A stretch of 64,000 bases of DNA. Source: Eurosta solidaginis. Lineage: Eukaryota > Arthropoda > Insecta > Diptera > Tephritidae. Position 1 is the stretch's first letter; each line of letters opens with the position of its first letter. A program made the translations under genes and the position numbers. Shown here in pieces: positions 41,668 to 53,100 of this stretch. Where the stretch lies: contig NC_090319.1 of the NCBI RefSeq assembly GCF_040869045.1, positions 396,858,851 to 396,922,850 on the forward strand. The letters run 5' to 3'. The notes beneath the pieces were generated by a model that saw only the letters and a program-made list of their open reading frames with translations, did no database searches and was not told where the DNA came from.

Positions 41668-43325
41668 TTGCTTTTCGGAGCACGGAAAAAAGCGAATAAT
41701 GAAAGAATCTTTTTAGGACGGTCACACTCTTGTCAGTGTGTCACGTGCAAAGAATGGTTGCATCGGACAGGTTGTTCTGGGCTAGACCCCAAAACCCGAC
41801 GTCGTCGTAACTTTTATAAATCTTTTGTGGCTCCTTGGCAATCGACTAGGTCAGGGAAATATACTCTTAGTCCCTACCACCTTTTGCACCGATTGTCAGC
41901 ACAGAACATCATCTGCCCAATGCAGCTCCTGTTTTGGACGGTGCCACTTTCCTAGATGTTCTGATCTCGGGGACGTCGAGTCCCAGGGCCACAACAGCAA
42001 TTGCGTCCACGCCTCCCTCAACACAGGCGTAGTCACCCGTCACTTACCCCTAGAGTGACGACGACTCCCCCGTTGTACTTCAGAATTCTGCAGCTAAACT
42101 GTAATGGATTAACTGGGAAGATCACGGGATAGTTGATTTCATGAAGCGGCATAACATCCGGATTGCTGCGATTCAAGAGACCAAACTCACAGCAAGATCG
42201 GCTCTGTAGACGTGCTCTGAGTACAACGTCCACAGAAAAGATCGCAAGAGCGGAAATGGAGGCGGCCTCGCGTTTATCATCCACCACTCAGTGCAATATA
42301 ATCTATTCGATCCCGACATCGGCCGCAGCCGAGACGCCCCCACTTGTATGTGAGGAAGCTGTTACAGTTTGCCAGATCTACCCATCGTGAGCGCACGACT
42401 AGTAAACTGCGTCAACTGGCAGCCGATGGTAACATTGGCATCTGACCACCTGCCCATACTCCTTTCGCTCGAGCGATCTGCCTACTTCATCACCACTAAG
42501 AACCACACTTTCATAAACTTTAAGAAAGGAAGAAGGGTTGATTACAAATCTTATACAGGCAATCGCTTTGCTGCCCTCCCTATCCCCACTGATGCCCGCC
42601 AAGGGGAACGTGCTTTCCGCAAGTTCATTGAATCCGTTTCGGCTCGTTTTATTCCGCTGGAAGAATTGCGGAAATCCGACCGCATTTTCCGGCGGAGGCC
42701 ACAAAGCGAGAGACTGTGACCTTATAAGACAGCACGATCCCGGCGACCCCCAAATAACCAAGGCATCAGATTGCTTGTGGATGAACACAATCGGACGAAA
42801 TGGGAGGAGCATTTAATGAATTGTAACCTCTCTGTCGGTGTGGTTAAGCTTCGGTCCACCGTTATGTCCCTATCGAATCCGTCTAAGCACAATTATAAAA
42901 TCTCCATCGCCTTTGGCGATAAAGTGCTGTAGGATGCGAAAAAATGCGCTACCGCTTGCAATATGTAATTCATTCTACGTTGACAAAGTTAGACGGTGGG
43001 CCAACAGGTGCACACCAGCATAAATACAGCGCTTCCTCAATTTCCATCACCGCCAAAGAGGTTGAGGATACCATTGTTCATGCTAAACCATCTAAAGCAG
43101 TGGGCCCAAACGGCATAGCCATGTCGATGCTTAAAAACCAAGGCAAAGAGGGATTTAATTATCTAGCGCATGTCTTCAACTTGTCCCTTTCCACCTTCCT
43201 CATCCACGAAAAATGGAAAATGGCCAAAGTGGTTCCGTTATTAAAGCATGGGAAACCAGCCAACATAGGAGATTCTTATCGTCCGATATCTCTCCTATCG
43301 CCAGTAGCCAAGACAAGTTATAATA
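41668..43325 (+). pseudogene. Decayed Jockey-type LINE (zinc region, endonuclease, RT start)
   Basis: Fragments in several frames keep LINE order. A Cys-rich segment comes first (CQCVTCKEWLHRTGCSGLD). At about 42,140-42,300 there are endonuclease pieces (IAAIQETKL, then an RKSGNGGGLAF frame). At about 42,440, TLASDHLPILLSLE gives the SDH endonuclease box. From 43,024 there is an RT start (KAVGPNGIAMSMLK, EKWKMAKVVPLLKHGK, SYRPISLLSPVAKT). Sequence is lost after 43,315. Many frameshifts and stops are present. Orientation is plus. Confidence 0.75.
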
Positions 43326-43640
43326 AGAGACGTCACTCGTTACTCGAGGCCATTTGCTCGATGTTTTCTATGAAGTAGTCGCTGGTTTTTTTTTTGGCGA
43401 GATGTGCATAAAATGTCTTCTATACATTTTCGTGGTGTATTTGTGTTTATTTTTCCGACTGTATTTAATTAATTAATTAATTTTCTTCCCAAGAATCACA
43501 TTTGCATAAGGTGCCTACACCGCATGGATAAATGGGAGACAATTCAAAAATGTCCCTCATGAAAAACATTCGGCGTCAATGTTTTTAATTTGATTTATCC
43601 TCTTTCGTTTTTAATGAAGTAGATTCTATTTTTAAACGGT
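43326..43640. other. Unassigned AT-rich sequence
   Basis: Includes a T10 run and (TTAA)n at 43,464-43,481. No gene is seen. Confidence 0.4.
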
Positions 43641-44030
43641 TTTATTTAGCTTGACTTAACAGGCTGGCTGGCTGGCCGGTACGAATTTTGTAATTGAAAT
43701 TTAAGTAACTTCCCGATTACCGATAAGCTACAAGCTTGAAATTTGGAATATAGTTCAGAACCCGATGACAATGCAATAATAAGAAAAAACACCGATAGTA
43801 GGCCCTTGGAATGAAATATTTCAAAAATTGTACCGATTTGGTTCATATTTGGAACACATAATACATACATGAATAGAAGAGACCTATGAAAAAAAATCGC
43901 CGCTAGGTGGCGCAAAGATCGAGATATTAAAATAACCGTATTTATGTTCCGATTTGGGTCATATTTGGAACACATAATACATACAAGAATAGAAAGAGTC
44001 ATAAAGATATTAAAAAAAATCACACTCATA
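43641..44030 (-). repeat. Inverted copy of the 112-bp tandem repeat and its flank
   Basis: Reverse complement of sequence like 9,060-9,310 (GGAACACATAATACATAC, AAAAATCGCCGCTAGGTGGC). The 136-residue minus-strand open frame here is a by-product of the repeat. Confidence 0.65.
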
Positions 44031-44208
44031 ATCAATCTAGGGCGTTGATAACACAATTAAATAAGAGCGTTGGACGCGTCAAATTTCTTTTGATAGTAAT
44101 ATATAAGACCAACTGAACCTTAATAAGGTTATGCTGCGCCTCACATTTTTTGAAATTTCACACGCCCAACGCTTTTATTTAATTGTCTGACCAACGCCCT
44201 AGATTGAT
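44031..44208. mobile_element. Palindromic MITE, complete copy
   Basis: 178 bp with ends ATCAATCTAGGGCGTTG and CAACGCCCTAGATTGAT as perfect inverted repeats, and a largely inverted interior (AATTAAATAAGAGCGTTG/CAACGCTTTTATTTAATT). Truncated relatives start at 3,937 and in units 2 and 3. Confidence 0.8.
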
Positions 44209-44232
44209 GAGGAGTGTGATGACTAGTACCTA

Positions 44233-44615
44233 AGCTCCCACAGCGGGTTAGGGGGTCAGAATATACCCGCGGTAGGTATGCCTGTCGTAAGAGGCGACTA
44301 AAATACCAGATTCAAGGGGCTGTGTAGCGAAACCCTTCAGGTTGGCAGCGCAATATAGAGCTTCTCCAAACCCAATTGTCAACCTCACCTATCCGCAGCG
44401 AATCCCGCTTCACTAAAAGACGAGGCTCTGGCGACCCCAAGCTCCTCATTGAACTTGGGGGTGGGGAGGGAGGGATTGCCTGAAGGTTTAATGTGGCCAT
44501 ATAAATCGTTCCCAGGCTAGCACCTTAATGGTGGTGGGTTACTGGAGCGTACCAGATCTGTATCCGGTAACACTCCCCAAAGCCTTCGGGGAGCATCCTT
44601 ATCGCTACAACAACA
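44233..44615 (+). mobile_element. Short retroposon with (CAA)n tail
   Basis: A 383-bp non-coding insertion ending GCTACAACAACA, flanked by ACTAGTACCTA at 44,222-44,232 and 44,616-44,626. It begins CTCCCACAGCGGGTTAGGGG. A second copy, truncated at the 5' end, lies at 44,837-44,969. It may be a SINE or the end pieces of a LINE. Confidence 0.75.
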
Positions 44616-44626
44616 ACTAGTACCTA

Positions 44627-44836
44627 GGACCTACCGAATTATTTTCTAGCTTTTAGTATTATTGTTTTCAATAAAACCGGTTAACTTAAACATTTTTTTA
44701 AATTATTTTATTCTTGTATTTCGTTAGTTTTTTTGGAATATAGTTTCCACACTTACACCAATACTAAAGTCGTATTAGGAGGGAGGGCGACAAAAAATTT
44801 CAGAAAAAATATACATAGGAAAAATACACGAAAATT
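44627..44836. other. Spacer between retroposon copies
   Basis: The stretch at about 44,660-44,715 (TGTTTTCAATAAAA-CGTTAACTTAAACATTTTTTT) resembles 4,085-4,125. No gene is seen. Confidence 0.4.
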
Positions 44837-44969
44837 AAATCGTTCCCGAGATGGTTTGGCTTGGTACCGGAACGTACCGGATCTGCATCCGGCAAAGGAC
44901 CATCAACATCGATAACACTCCCCAAGGCCTTCGTGGAGTGTCTCTATCACTACAACAACAACAACAACG
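44837..44969 (+). mobile_element. Second short retroposon copy, truncated at the 5' end
   Basis: Matches the last third of 44,233-44,615 (AAATCGTTCCCGAGATGG, ACACTCCCCAAGGCCTTCG) and ends in (CAA)n. Confidence 0.7.
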
Positions 44970-44997
44970 AAAATTAAGTAGTGTCTTATAGGAATAG

Positions 44998-45227
44998 GAG
45001 GGGTGGCCCCTCGGCAGCGATTTGACAAGCACTTCGAGTGTATATCTGCCATGAAAAGCTTCTCAGTGAAAATTTATCTGCCTTTCAAATGCCGTTCGGA
45101 GTTGACAAAAACATGTAGGTCCCGTCCCGCCAATTTCTAGGAAAAATTAAAAGGAGCACGACGCACAGTGGAACAGACGCTCTGCCTAAAATCGCCTCGC
45201 ATTTATTTATTTATTTATTTTTACTTT
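44998..45227 (+). mobile_element. tRNA-derived SINE, truncated at the 5' end
   Basis: Plus-strand copy of the SINE at 31,449-31,810 without the tRNA-like head: CCCCTCGGCAGCGATTTG, TCTGCCATGAAAAGCTT and TAGGTCCCGTCCCGCCAATT, ending in (TATT)n. Confidence 0.7.
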
Positions 45228-45867
45228 TGAATTTTTTTTTTGGTTGAACCGTGAGTATGCGCCAATAAAGCTAAATTCATAAAAAATTTAGAACAAATAT
45301 ATTTTCTGCATGTTTTTATCAATAAATATGTAATTGTACCTATTGTTACTGTAAGATGATCAACACTTCGAAGGCTAACAAAATCGAACGATTCTAAACA
45401 AAAAATGGATTATTCATTCTGTTTAAAAAGATCAATCCAAACGCCAAGAAGAACAAATTATAAGTTCCACATGTCACCCACTATTTGCTGCCAATGTCCC
45501 ATTGCTTTCAGTGCCATCTTGTAGTACACAGCACACGTCTCGAGTATCACCACACTAGTTTTGAGTTTCACCACACTCTTCTTGAGTTTCACCACACACA
45601 TCAAATCGAAGGTGGAGCCAAGGCGACAACACACAATGTTTTTGTAATTTTCTGGTTTCATGTCACAATCATATTGCACCAGAAGACTAAATGTCAAATC
45701 AGATAAAAAAATATTAGTCGTCTGATTTCCTTGTCACATCTGTAGCTTCGCCAAGTTATGCAAATCAGCATTTTTCGTTCGATTCGATCATGACTCTGAA
45801 ATTCATAGGAGCAATTATCGCAACTAATATGCTTAAATGCACCAATTGTTCTATACGAAAACATCTA
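45228..45867. other. No feature recognised
   Basis: AT-rich sequence. A small stretch (45,535-45,600) repeats CGAGTATCACCACACT / TTGAGTTTCACCACAC about three times at a period of about 21-24 bp. Open frames through it are low-complexity. Confidence 0.4.
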
Positions 45868-45949
45868 AGGTCAATAGCTGAGTGGTTAAAGCAATGGACT
45901 GGAAATTGAAGTGAACGAAATGTGCGAGTTTTGGAATCCGGGTGCAGGT
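45868..45949 (+). other. tRNA-Ser-like relic
   Basis: The A box TAGCTGAGTGG (45,875-45,885) and an anticodon-arm-like AATGGACTGGAAATTG fit a serine tRNA with a GGA anticodon. The T arm is decayed (TTTTGGAATCC) and the acceptor stem does not pair. It is a tRNA pseudogene or SINE head. Confidence 0.4.
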
Positions 45950-46077
45950 GTAAAATAAGTAGATTTTAAATTTAATATAAATACACAGGTACGTGACTTT
46001 ACAGTTTATAGCAGTGGTAATAAGTGGTATAGGGGAGAAAAGAGAATGCAAATCAAAGTAGAAAGCGAATAGTAGAA

Positions 46078-46207
46078 GAGTGGTTGGTTAGAGGTTATAG
46101 GTGCGGTAGGTGGAGGGGGCGGGGGGTGTGTTGAGGTGATGGGTGGTGGTGGGTGGTGATATACGAAAGGGGTTGATCATGGGGGGACGTTCAAGGCCTA
46201 GGGGGAG
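46078..46207 (+). other. G-rich strand
   Basis: Strong strand asymmetry with several G runs (GGAGGGGGCGGGGGGTG near 46,110, GGTGGTGGTGGGTGG near 46,145, GGGGGGAC near 46,180, GGGGGAGGAG near 46,201). It could form G-quadruplex DNA. No gene is seen. Confidence 0.5.
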
Positions 46208-46301
46208 GAGAAATAAGGAAAAATGAAGTATTTTAGAGAAGTCCCGGAGAGCGCGCGCTTTCCGGGACTTCTCTAAAATACTTCATTTTTCCTTATTTCT
46301 C
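46208..46301. repeat. Near-perfect 94-bp palindrome
   Basis: Perfect 41-bp arms (46,208-46,248 and 46,261-46,301) surround a 12-base centre whose AGCGCGCGCT is itself palindromic. Only one position (46,249/46,260) does not pair as Watson-Crick. It can form a long hairpin or cruciform. Confidence 0.9.
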
Positions 46302-46596
46302 TTTTTTATATAAATACTATACACACACATAAGATTTTTCATGTAGCATCGTGCTTTGAGTAGATAGCATGTATTTGCATGAACACATTACGCGACTGAT
46401 ATACATACATAAAATGTGCTATTTTCAACTTTTGTACATGTAAAGCATTGAAAGAAGAATTACACAACTGTTGTGGCTGTCAGTGCTTTCACACTTTGGA
46501 AGTGAAATTATTTTACATTATTATAGCATGTGTTTTACTTATATAATATGATATTTCTGGCAGTGCTTATCGAAATTTTGTATATGAATGGGCAAT
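46302..46596. other. Spacer before the satellite
   Basis: AT-rich; no gene or RNA is recognised. Confidence 0.4.
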
Positions 46597-46621
46597 GATA
46601 ACGACAAAAGCGATTTGGCGC

Positions 46622-46790
46622 CATATCTCTTGAACCAAGGAAGATTTTCAAAATTTTCTTTTTGCATTAGATAGCCATCCGTGTTTAGCACCATTCACAA
46701 TTTGATCCAATGTTCTATCTATAACGGTTCAATTTCTACATCCTAGTGATGGGTTAATCGATCAGTGCTGATTAAAAACCGATTAATGTG
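46622..46790. repeat. Satellite monomer A (first unit)
   Basis: 169 bp, beginning CATATCTCTTGAACCAAGGA. It contains CACAATTTGATCCAATGTTC and TAACGGTTCAA, which have counterparts in B and C. Confidence 0.8.
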
Positions 46791-46955
46791 CATATCTCTT
46801 GAGCCAAGCAAGATGGAATCCATTTTGTTTTTGCAATTGGTATTTACCCATGTGTAGATTAATTCACAAGTTGATTCAAGGTTGTATCATTAACGGTTCA
46901 GGCGCTATGAGGGTTAATCGGTTAATTCGATAACGCGCCAAAAGCGATTATTGTG
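46791..46955. repeat. Satellite monomer B (first unit)
   Basis: 165 bp, beginning CATATCTCTTGAGCCAAGCA. It contains CACAAGTTGATTCAAGGTTG and TAACGGTTCAGG. Confidence 0.8.
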
Positions 46956-47119
46956 CATATCTCTTGAACGAAGCAAGATGGTAAATTTTTGTTTTGTGCA
47001 ATATGTAGGTATCCACTTGTAGATTAATCGACAATTTGATTGAAAGTTCCATCATTAACCCTTCAATGAAAAAATCGGAGTTTATCGGTATAAAAATGAC
47101 CCAGAACCCGATTTGGCGC
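46956..47119. repeat. Satellite monomer C (first unit)
   Basis: 164 bp, beginning CATATCTCTTGAACGAAGCA. It contains GACAATTTGATTGAAAGTTC and TTAACCCTTCAA. Confidence 0.8.
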
Positions 47120-50100
47120 CATATCTCTTGAACCAAGGAAGATTTTCAAAATTTTCTTTTTGCATTAGATAGCCATCCGTGTTTAGCACCATTCACAATT
47201 TGATCCAATGTTCTATCTATAACGGTTCAATTTCTACATCCTAGTGATGGGTTAATCGATCAGTGCTGATTAAAAACCGATTAATGTGCATATCTCTTGA
47301 GCCAAGCAAGATGGAATCCATTTTGTTTTTGCAATTGGTATTTACCCATGTGTAGATTAATTCACAAGTTGATTCAAGGTTGTATCATTAACGGTTCAGG
47401 CGCTATGAGGGTTAATCGGTTAATTCGATAACGCGCCAAAAGCGATTATTGTGCATATCTCTTGAACGAAGCAAGATGGTAAATTTTTGTTTTGTGCAAT
47501 ATGTAGGTATCCACTTGTAGATTAATCGACAATTTGATTGAAAGTTCCATCATTAACCCTTCAATGAAAAAATCGGAGTTTATCGGTATAAAAATGACCC
47601 AGAACCCGATTTGGCGCCATATCTCTTGAACCAAGGAAGATTTTCAAAATTTTCTTTTTGCATTAGATAGCCATCCGTGTTTAGCACCATTCACAATTTG
47701 ATCCAATGTTCTATCTATAACGGTTCAATTTCTACATCCTAGTGATGGGTTAATCGATCAGTGCTGATTAAAAACCGATTAATGTGCATATCTCTTGAGC
47801 CAAGCAAGATGGAATCCATTTTGTTTTTGCAATTGGTATTTACCCATGTGTAGATTAATTCACAAGTTGATTCAAGGTTGTATCATTAACGGTTCAGGCG
47901 CTATGAGGGTTAATCGGTTAATTCGATAACGCGCCAAAAGCGATTATTGTGCATATCTCTTGAACGAAGCAAGATGGTAAATTTTTGTTTTGTGCAATAT
48001 GTAGGTATCCACTTGTAGATTAATCGACAATTTGATTGAAAGTTCCATCATTAACCCTTCAATGAAAAAATCGGAGTTTATCGGTATAAAAATGACCCAG
48101 AACCCGATTTGGCGCCATATCTCTTGAACCAAGGAAGATTTTCAAAATTTTCTTTTTGCATTAGATAGCCATCCGTGTTTAGCACCATTCACAATTTGAT
48201 CCAATGTTCTATCTATAACGGTTCAATTTCTACATCCTAGTGATGGGTTAATCGATCAGTGCTGATTAAAAACCGATTAATGTGCATATCTCTTGAGCCA
48301 AGCAAGATGGAATCCATTTTGTTTTTGCAATTGGTATTTACCCATGTGTAGATTAATTCACAAGTTGATTCAAGGTTGTATCATTAACGGTTCAGGCGCT
48401 ATGAGGGTTAATCGGTTAATTCGATAACGCGCCAAAAGCGATTATTGTGCATATCTCTTGAACGAAGCAAGATGGTAAATTTTTGTTTTGTGCAATATGT
48501 AGGTATCCACTTGTAGATTAATCGACAATTTGATTGAAAGTTCCATCATTAACCCTTCAATGAAAAAATCGGAGTTTATCGGTATAAAAATGACCCAGAA
48601 CCCGATTTGGCGCCATATCTCTTGAACCAAGGAAGATTTTCAAAATTTTCTTTTTGCATTAGATAGCCATCCGTGTTTAGCACCATTCACAATTTGATCC
48701 AATGTTCTATCTATAACGGTTCAATTTCTACATCCTAGTGATGGGTTAATCGATCAGTGCTGATTAAAAACCGATTAATGTGCATATCTCTTGAGCCAAG
48801 CAAGATGGAATCCATTTTGTTTTTGCAATTGGTATTTACCCATGTGTAGATTAATTCACAAGTTGATTCAAGGTTGTATCATTAACGGTTCAGGCGCTAT
48901 GAGGGTTAATCGGTTAATTCGATAACGCGCCAAAAGCGATTATTGTGCATATCTCTTGAACGAAGCAAGATGGTAAATTTTTGTTTTGTGCAATATGTAG
49001 GTATCCACTTGTAGATTAATCGACAATTTGATTGAAAGTTCCATCATTAACCCTTCAATGAAAAAATCGGAGTTTATCGGTATAAAAATGACCCAGAACC
49101 CGATTTGGCGCCATATCTCTTGAACCAAGGAAGATTTTCAAAATTTTCTTTTTGCATTAGATAGCCATCCGTGTTTAGCACCATTCACAATTTGATCCAA
49201 TGTTCTATCTATAACGGTTCAATTTCTACATCCTAGTGATGGGTTAATCGATCAGTGCTGATTAAAAACCGATTAATGTGCATATCTCTTGAGCCAAGCA
49301 AGATGGAATCCATTTTGTTTTTGCAATTGGTATTTACCCATGTGTAGATTAATTCACAAGTTGATTCAAGGTTGTATCATTAACGGTTCAGGCGCTATGA
49401 GGGTTAATCGGTTAATTCGATAACGCGCCAAAAGCGATTATTGTGCATATCTCTTGAACGAAGCAAGATGGTAAATTTTTGTTTTGTGCAATATGTAGGT
49501 ATCCACTTGTAGATTAATCGACAATTTGATTGAAAGTTCCATCATTAACCCTTCAATGAAAAAATCGGAGTTTATCGGTATAAAAATGACCCAGAACCCG
49601 ATTTGGCGCCATATCTCTTGAACCAAGGAAGATTTTCAAAATTTTCTTTTTGCATTAGATAGCCATCCGTGTTTAGCACCATTCACAATTTGATCCAATG
49701 TTCTATCTATAACGGTTCAATTTCTACATCCTAGTGATGGGTTAATCGATCAGTGCTGATTAAAAACCGATTAATGTGCATATCTCTTGAGCCAAGCAAG
49801 ATGGAATCCATTTTGTTTTTGCAATTGGTATTTACCCATGTGTAGATTAATTCACAAGTTGATTCAAGGTTGTATCATTAACGGTTCAGGCGCTATGAGG
49901 GTTAATCGGTTAATTCGATAACGCGCCAAAAGCGATTATTGTGCATATCTCTTGAACGAAGCAAGATGGTAAATTTTTGTTTTGTGCAATATGTAGGTAT
50001 CCACTTGTAGATTAATCGACAATTTGATTGAAAGTTCCATCATTAACCCTTCAATGAAAAAATCGGAGTTTATCGGTATAAAAATGACCCAGAACCCGAT

Positions 50101-53100
50101 TTGGCGCCATATCTCTTGAACCAAGGAAGATTTTCAAAATTTTCTTTTTGCATTAGATAGCCATCCGTGTTTAGCACCATTCACAATTTGATCCAATGTT
50201 CTATCTATAACGGTTCAATTTCTACATCCTAGTGATGGGTTAATCGATCAGTGCTGATTAAAAACCGATTAATGTGCATATCTCTTGAGCCAAGCAAGAT
50301 GGAATCCATTTTGTTTTTGCAATTGGTATTTACCCATGTGTAGATTAATTCACAAGTTGATTCAAGGTTGTATCATTAACGGTTCAGGCGCTATGAGGGT
50401 TAATCGGTTAATTCGATAACGCGCCAAAAGCGATTATTGTGCATATCTCTTGAACGAAGCAAGATGGTAAATTTTTGTTTTGTGCAATATGTAGGTATCC
50501 ACTTGTAGATTAATCGACAATTTGATTGAAAGTTCCATCATTAACCCTTCAATGAAAAAATCGGAGTTTATCGGTATAAAAATGACCCAGAACCCGATTT
50601 GGCGCCATATCTCTTGAACCAAGGAAGATTTTCAAAATTTTCTTTTTGCATTAGATAGCCATCCGTGTTTAGCACCATTCACAATTTGATCCAATGTTCT
50701 ATCTATAACGGTTCAATTTCTACATCCTAGTGATGGGTTAATCGATCAGTGCTGATTAAAAACCGATTAATGTGCATATCTCTTGAGCCAAGCAAGATGG
50801 AATCCATTTTGTTTTTGCAATTGGTATTTACCCATGTGTAGATTAATTCACAAGTTGATTCAAGGTTGTATCATTAACGGTTCAGGCGCTATGAGGGTTA
50901 ATCGGTTAATTCGATAACGCGCCAAAAGCGATTATTGTGCATATCTCTTGAACGAAGCAAGATGGTAAATTTTTGTTTTGTGCAATATGTAGGTATCCAC
51001 TTGTAGATTAATCGACAATTTGATTGAAAGTTCCATCATTAACCCTTCAATGAAAAAATCGGAGTTTATCGGTATAAAAATGACCCAGAACCCGATTTGG
51101 CGCCATATCTCTTGAACCAAGGAAGATTTTCAAAATTTTCTTTTTGCATTAGATAGCCATCCGTGTTTAGCACCATTCACAATTTGATCCAATGTTCTAT
51201 CTATAACGGTTCAATTTCTACATCCTAGTGATGGGTTAATCGATCAGTGCTGATTAAAAACCGATTAATGTGCATATCTCTTGAGCCAAGCAAGATGGAA
51301 TCCATTTTGTTTTTGCAATTGGTATTTACCCATGTGTAGATTAATTCACAAGTTGATTCAAGGTTGTATCATTAACGGTTCAGGCGCTATGAGGGTTAAT
51401 CGGTTAATTCGATAACGCGCCAAAAGCGATTATTGTGCATATCTCTTGAACGAAGCAAGATGGTAAATTTTTGTTTTGTGCAATATGTAGGTATCCACTT
51501 GTAGATTAATCGACAATTTGATTGAAAGTTCCATCATTAACCCTTCAATGAAAAAATCGGAGTTTATCGGTATAAAAATGACCCAGAACCCGATTTGGCG
51601 CCATATCTCTTGAACCAAGGAAGATTTTCAAAATTTTCTTTTTGCATTAGATAGCCATCCGTGTTTAGCACCATTCACAATTTGATCCAATGTTCTATCT
51701 ATAACGGTTCAATTTCTACATCCTAGTGATGGGTTAATCGATCAGTGCTGATTAAAAACCGATTAATGTGCATATCTCTTGAGCCAAGCAAGATGGAATC
51801 CATTTTGTTTTTGCAATTGGTATTTACCCATGTGTAGATTAATTCACAAGTTGATTCAAGGTTGTATCATTAACGGTTCAGGCGCTATGAGGGTTAATCG
51901 GTTAATTCGATAACGCGCCAAAAGCGATTATTGTGCATATCTCTTGAACGAAGCAAGATGGTAAATTTTTGTTTTGTGCAATATGTAGGTATCCACTTGT
52001 AGATTAATCGACAATTTGATTGAAAGTTCCATCATTAACCCTTCAATGAAAAAATCGGAGTTTATCGGTATAAAAATGACCCAGAACCCGATTTGGCGCC
52101 ATATCTCTTGAACCAAGGAAGATTTTCAAAATTTTCTTTTTGCATTAGATAGCCATCCGTGTTTAGCACCATTCACAATTTGATCCAATGTTCTATCTAT
52201 AACGGTTCAATTTCTACATCCTAGTGATGGGTTAATCGATCAGTGCTGATTAAAAACCGATTAATGTGCATATCTCTTGAGCCAAGCAAGATGGAATCCA
52301 TTTTGTTTTTGCAATTGGTATTTACCCATGTGTAGATTAATTCACAAGTTGATTCAAGGTTGTATCATTAACGGTTCAGGCGCTATGAGGGTTAATCGGT
52401 TAATTCGATAACGCGCCAAAAGCGATTATTGTGCATATCTCTTGAACGAAGCAAGATGGTAAATTTTTGTTTTGTGCAATATGTAGGTATCCACTTGTAG
52501 ATTAATCGACAATTTGATTGAAAGTTCCATCATTAACCCTTCAATGAAAAAATCGGAGTTTATCGGTATAAAAATGACCCAGAACCCGATTTGGCGCCAT
52601 ATCTCTTGAACCAAGGAAGATTTTCAAAATTTTCTTTTTGCATTAGATAGCCATCCGTGTTTAGCACCATTCACAATTTGATCCAATGTTCTATCTATAA
52701 CGGTTCAATTTCTACATCCTAGTGATGGGTTAATCGATCAGTGCTGATTAAAAACCGATTAATGTGCATATCTCTTGAGCCAAGCAAGATGGAATCCATT
52801 TTGTTTTTGCAATTGGTATTTACCCATGTGTAGATTAATTCACAAGTTGATTCAAGGTTGTATCATTAACGGTTCAGGCGCTATGAGGGTTAATCGGTTA
52901 ATTCGATAACGCGCCAAAAGCGATTATTGTGCATATCTCTTGAACGAAGCAAGATGGTAAATTTTTGTTTTGTGCAATATGTAGGTATCCACTTGTAGAT
53001 TAATCGACAATTTGATTGAAAGTTCCATCATTAACCCTTCAATGAAAAAATCGGAGTTTATCGGTATAAAAATGACCCAGAACCCGATTTGGCGCCATAT

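Noticed and set aside
43646..44056. 136-residue minus-strand open frame
   Set aside because: It covers an inverted copy of the 112-bp repeat and runs into a MITE, so it is not a gene.
45485..45706. 73-residue open frame with repeated EFHHT
   Set aside because: It is caused by a three-fold short DNA repeat in unassigned sequence, with no other support.
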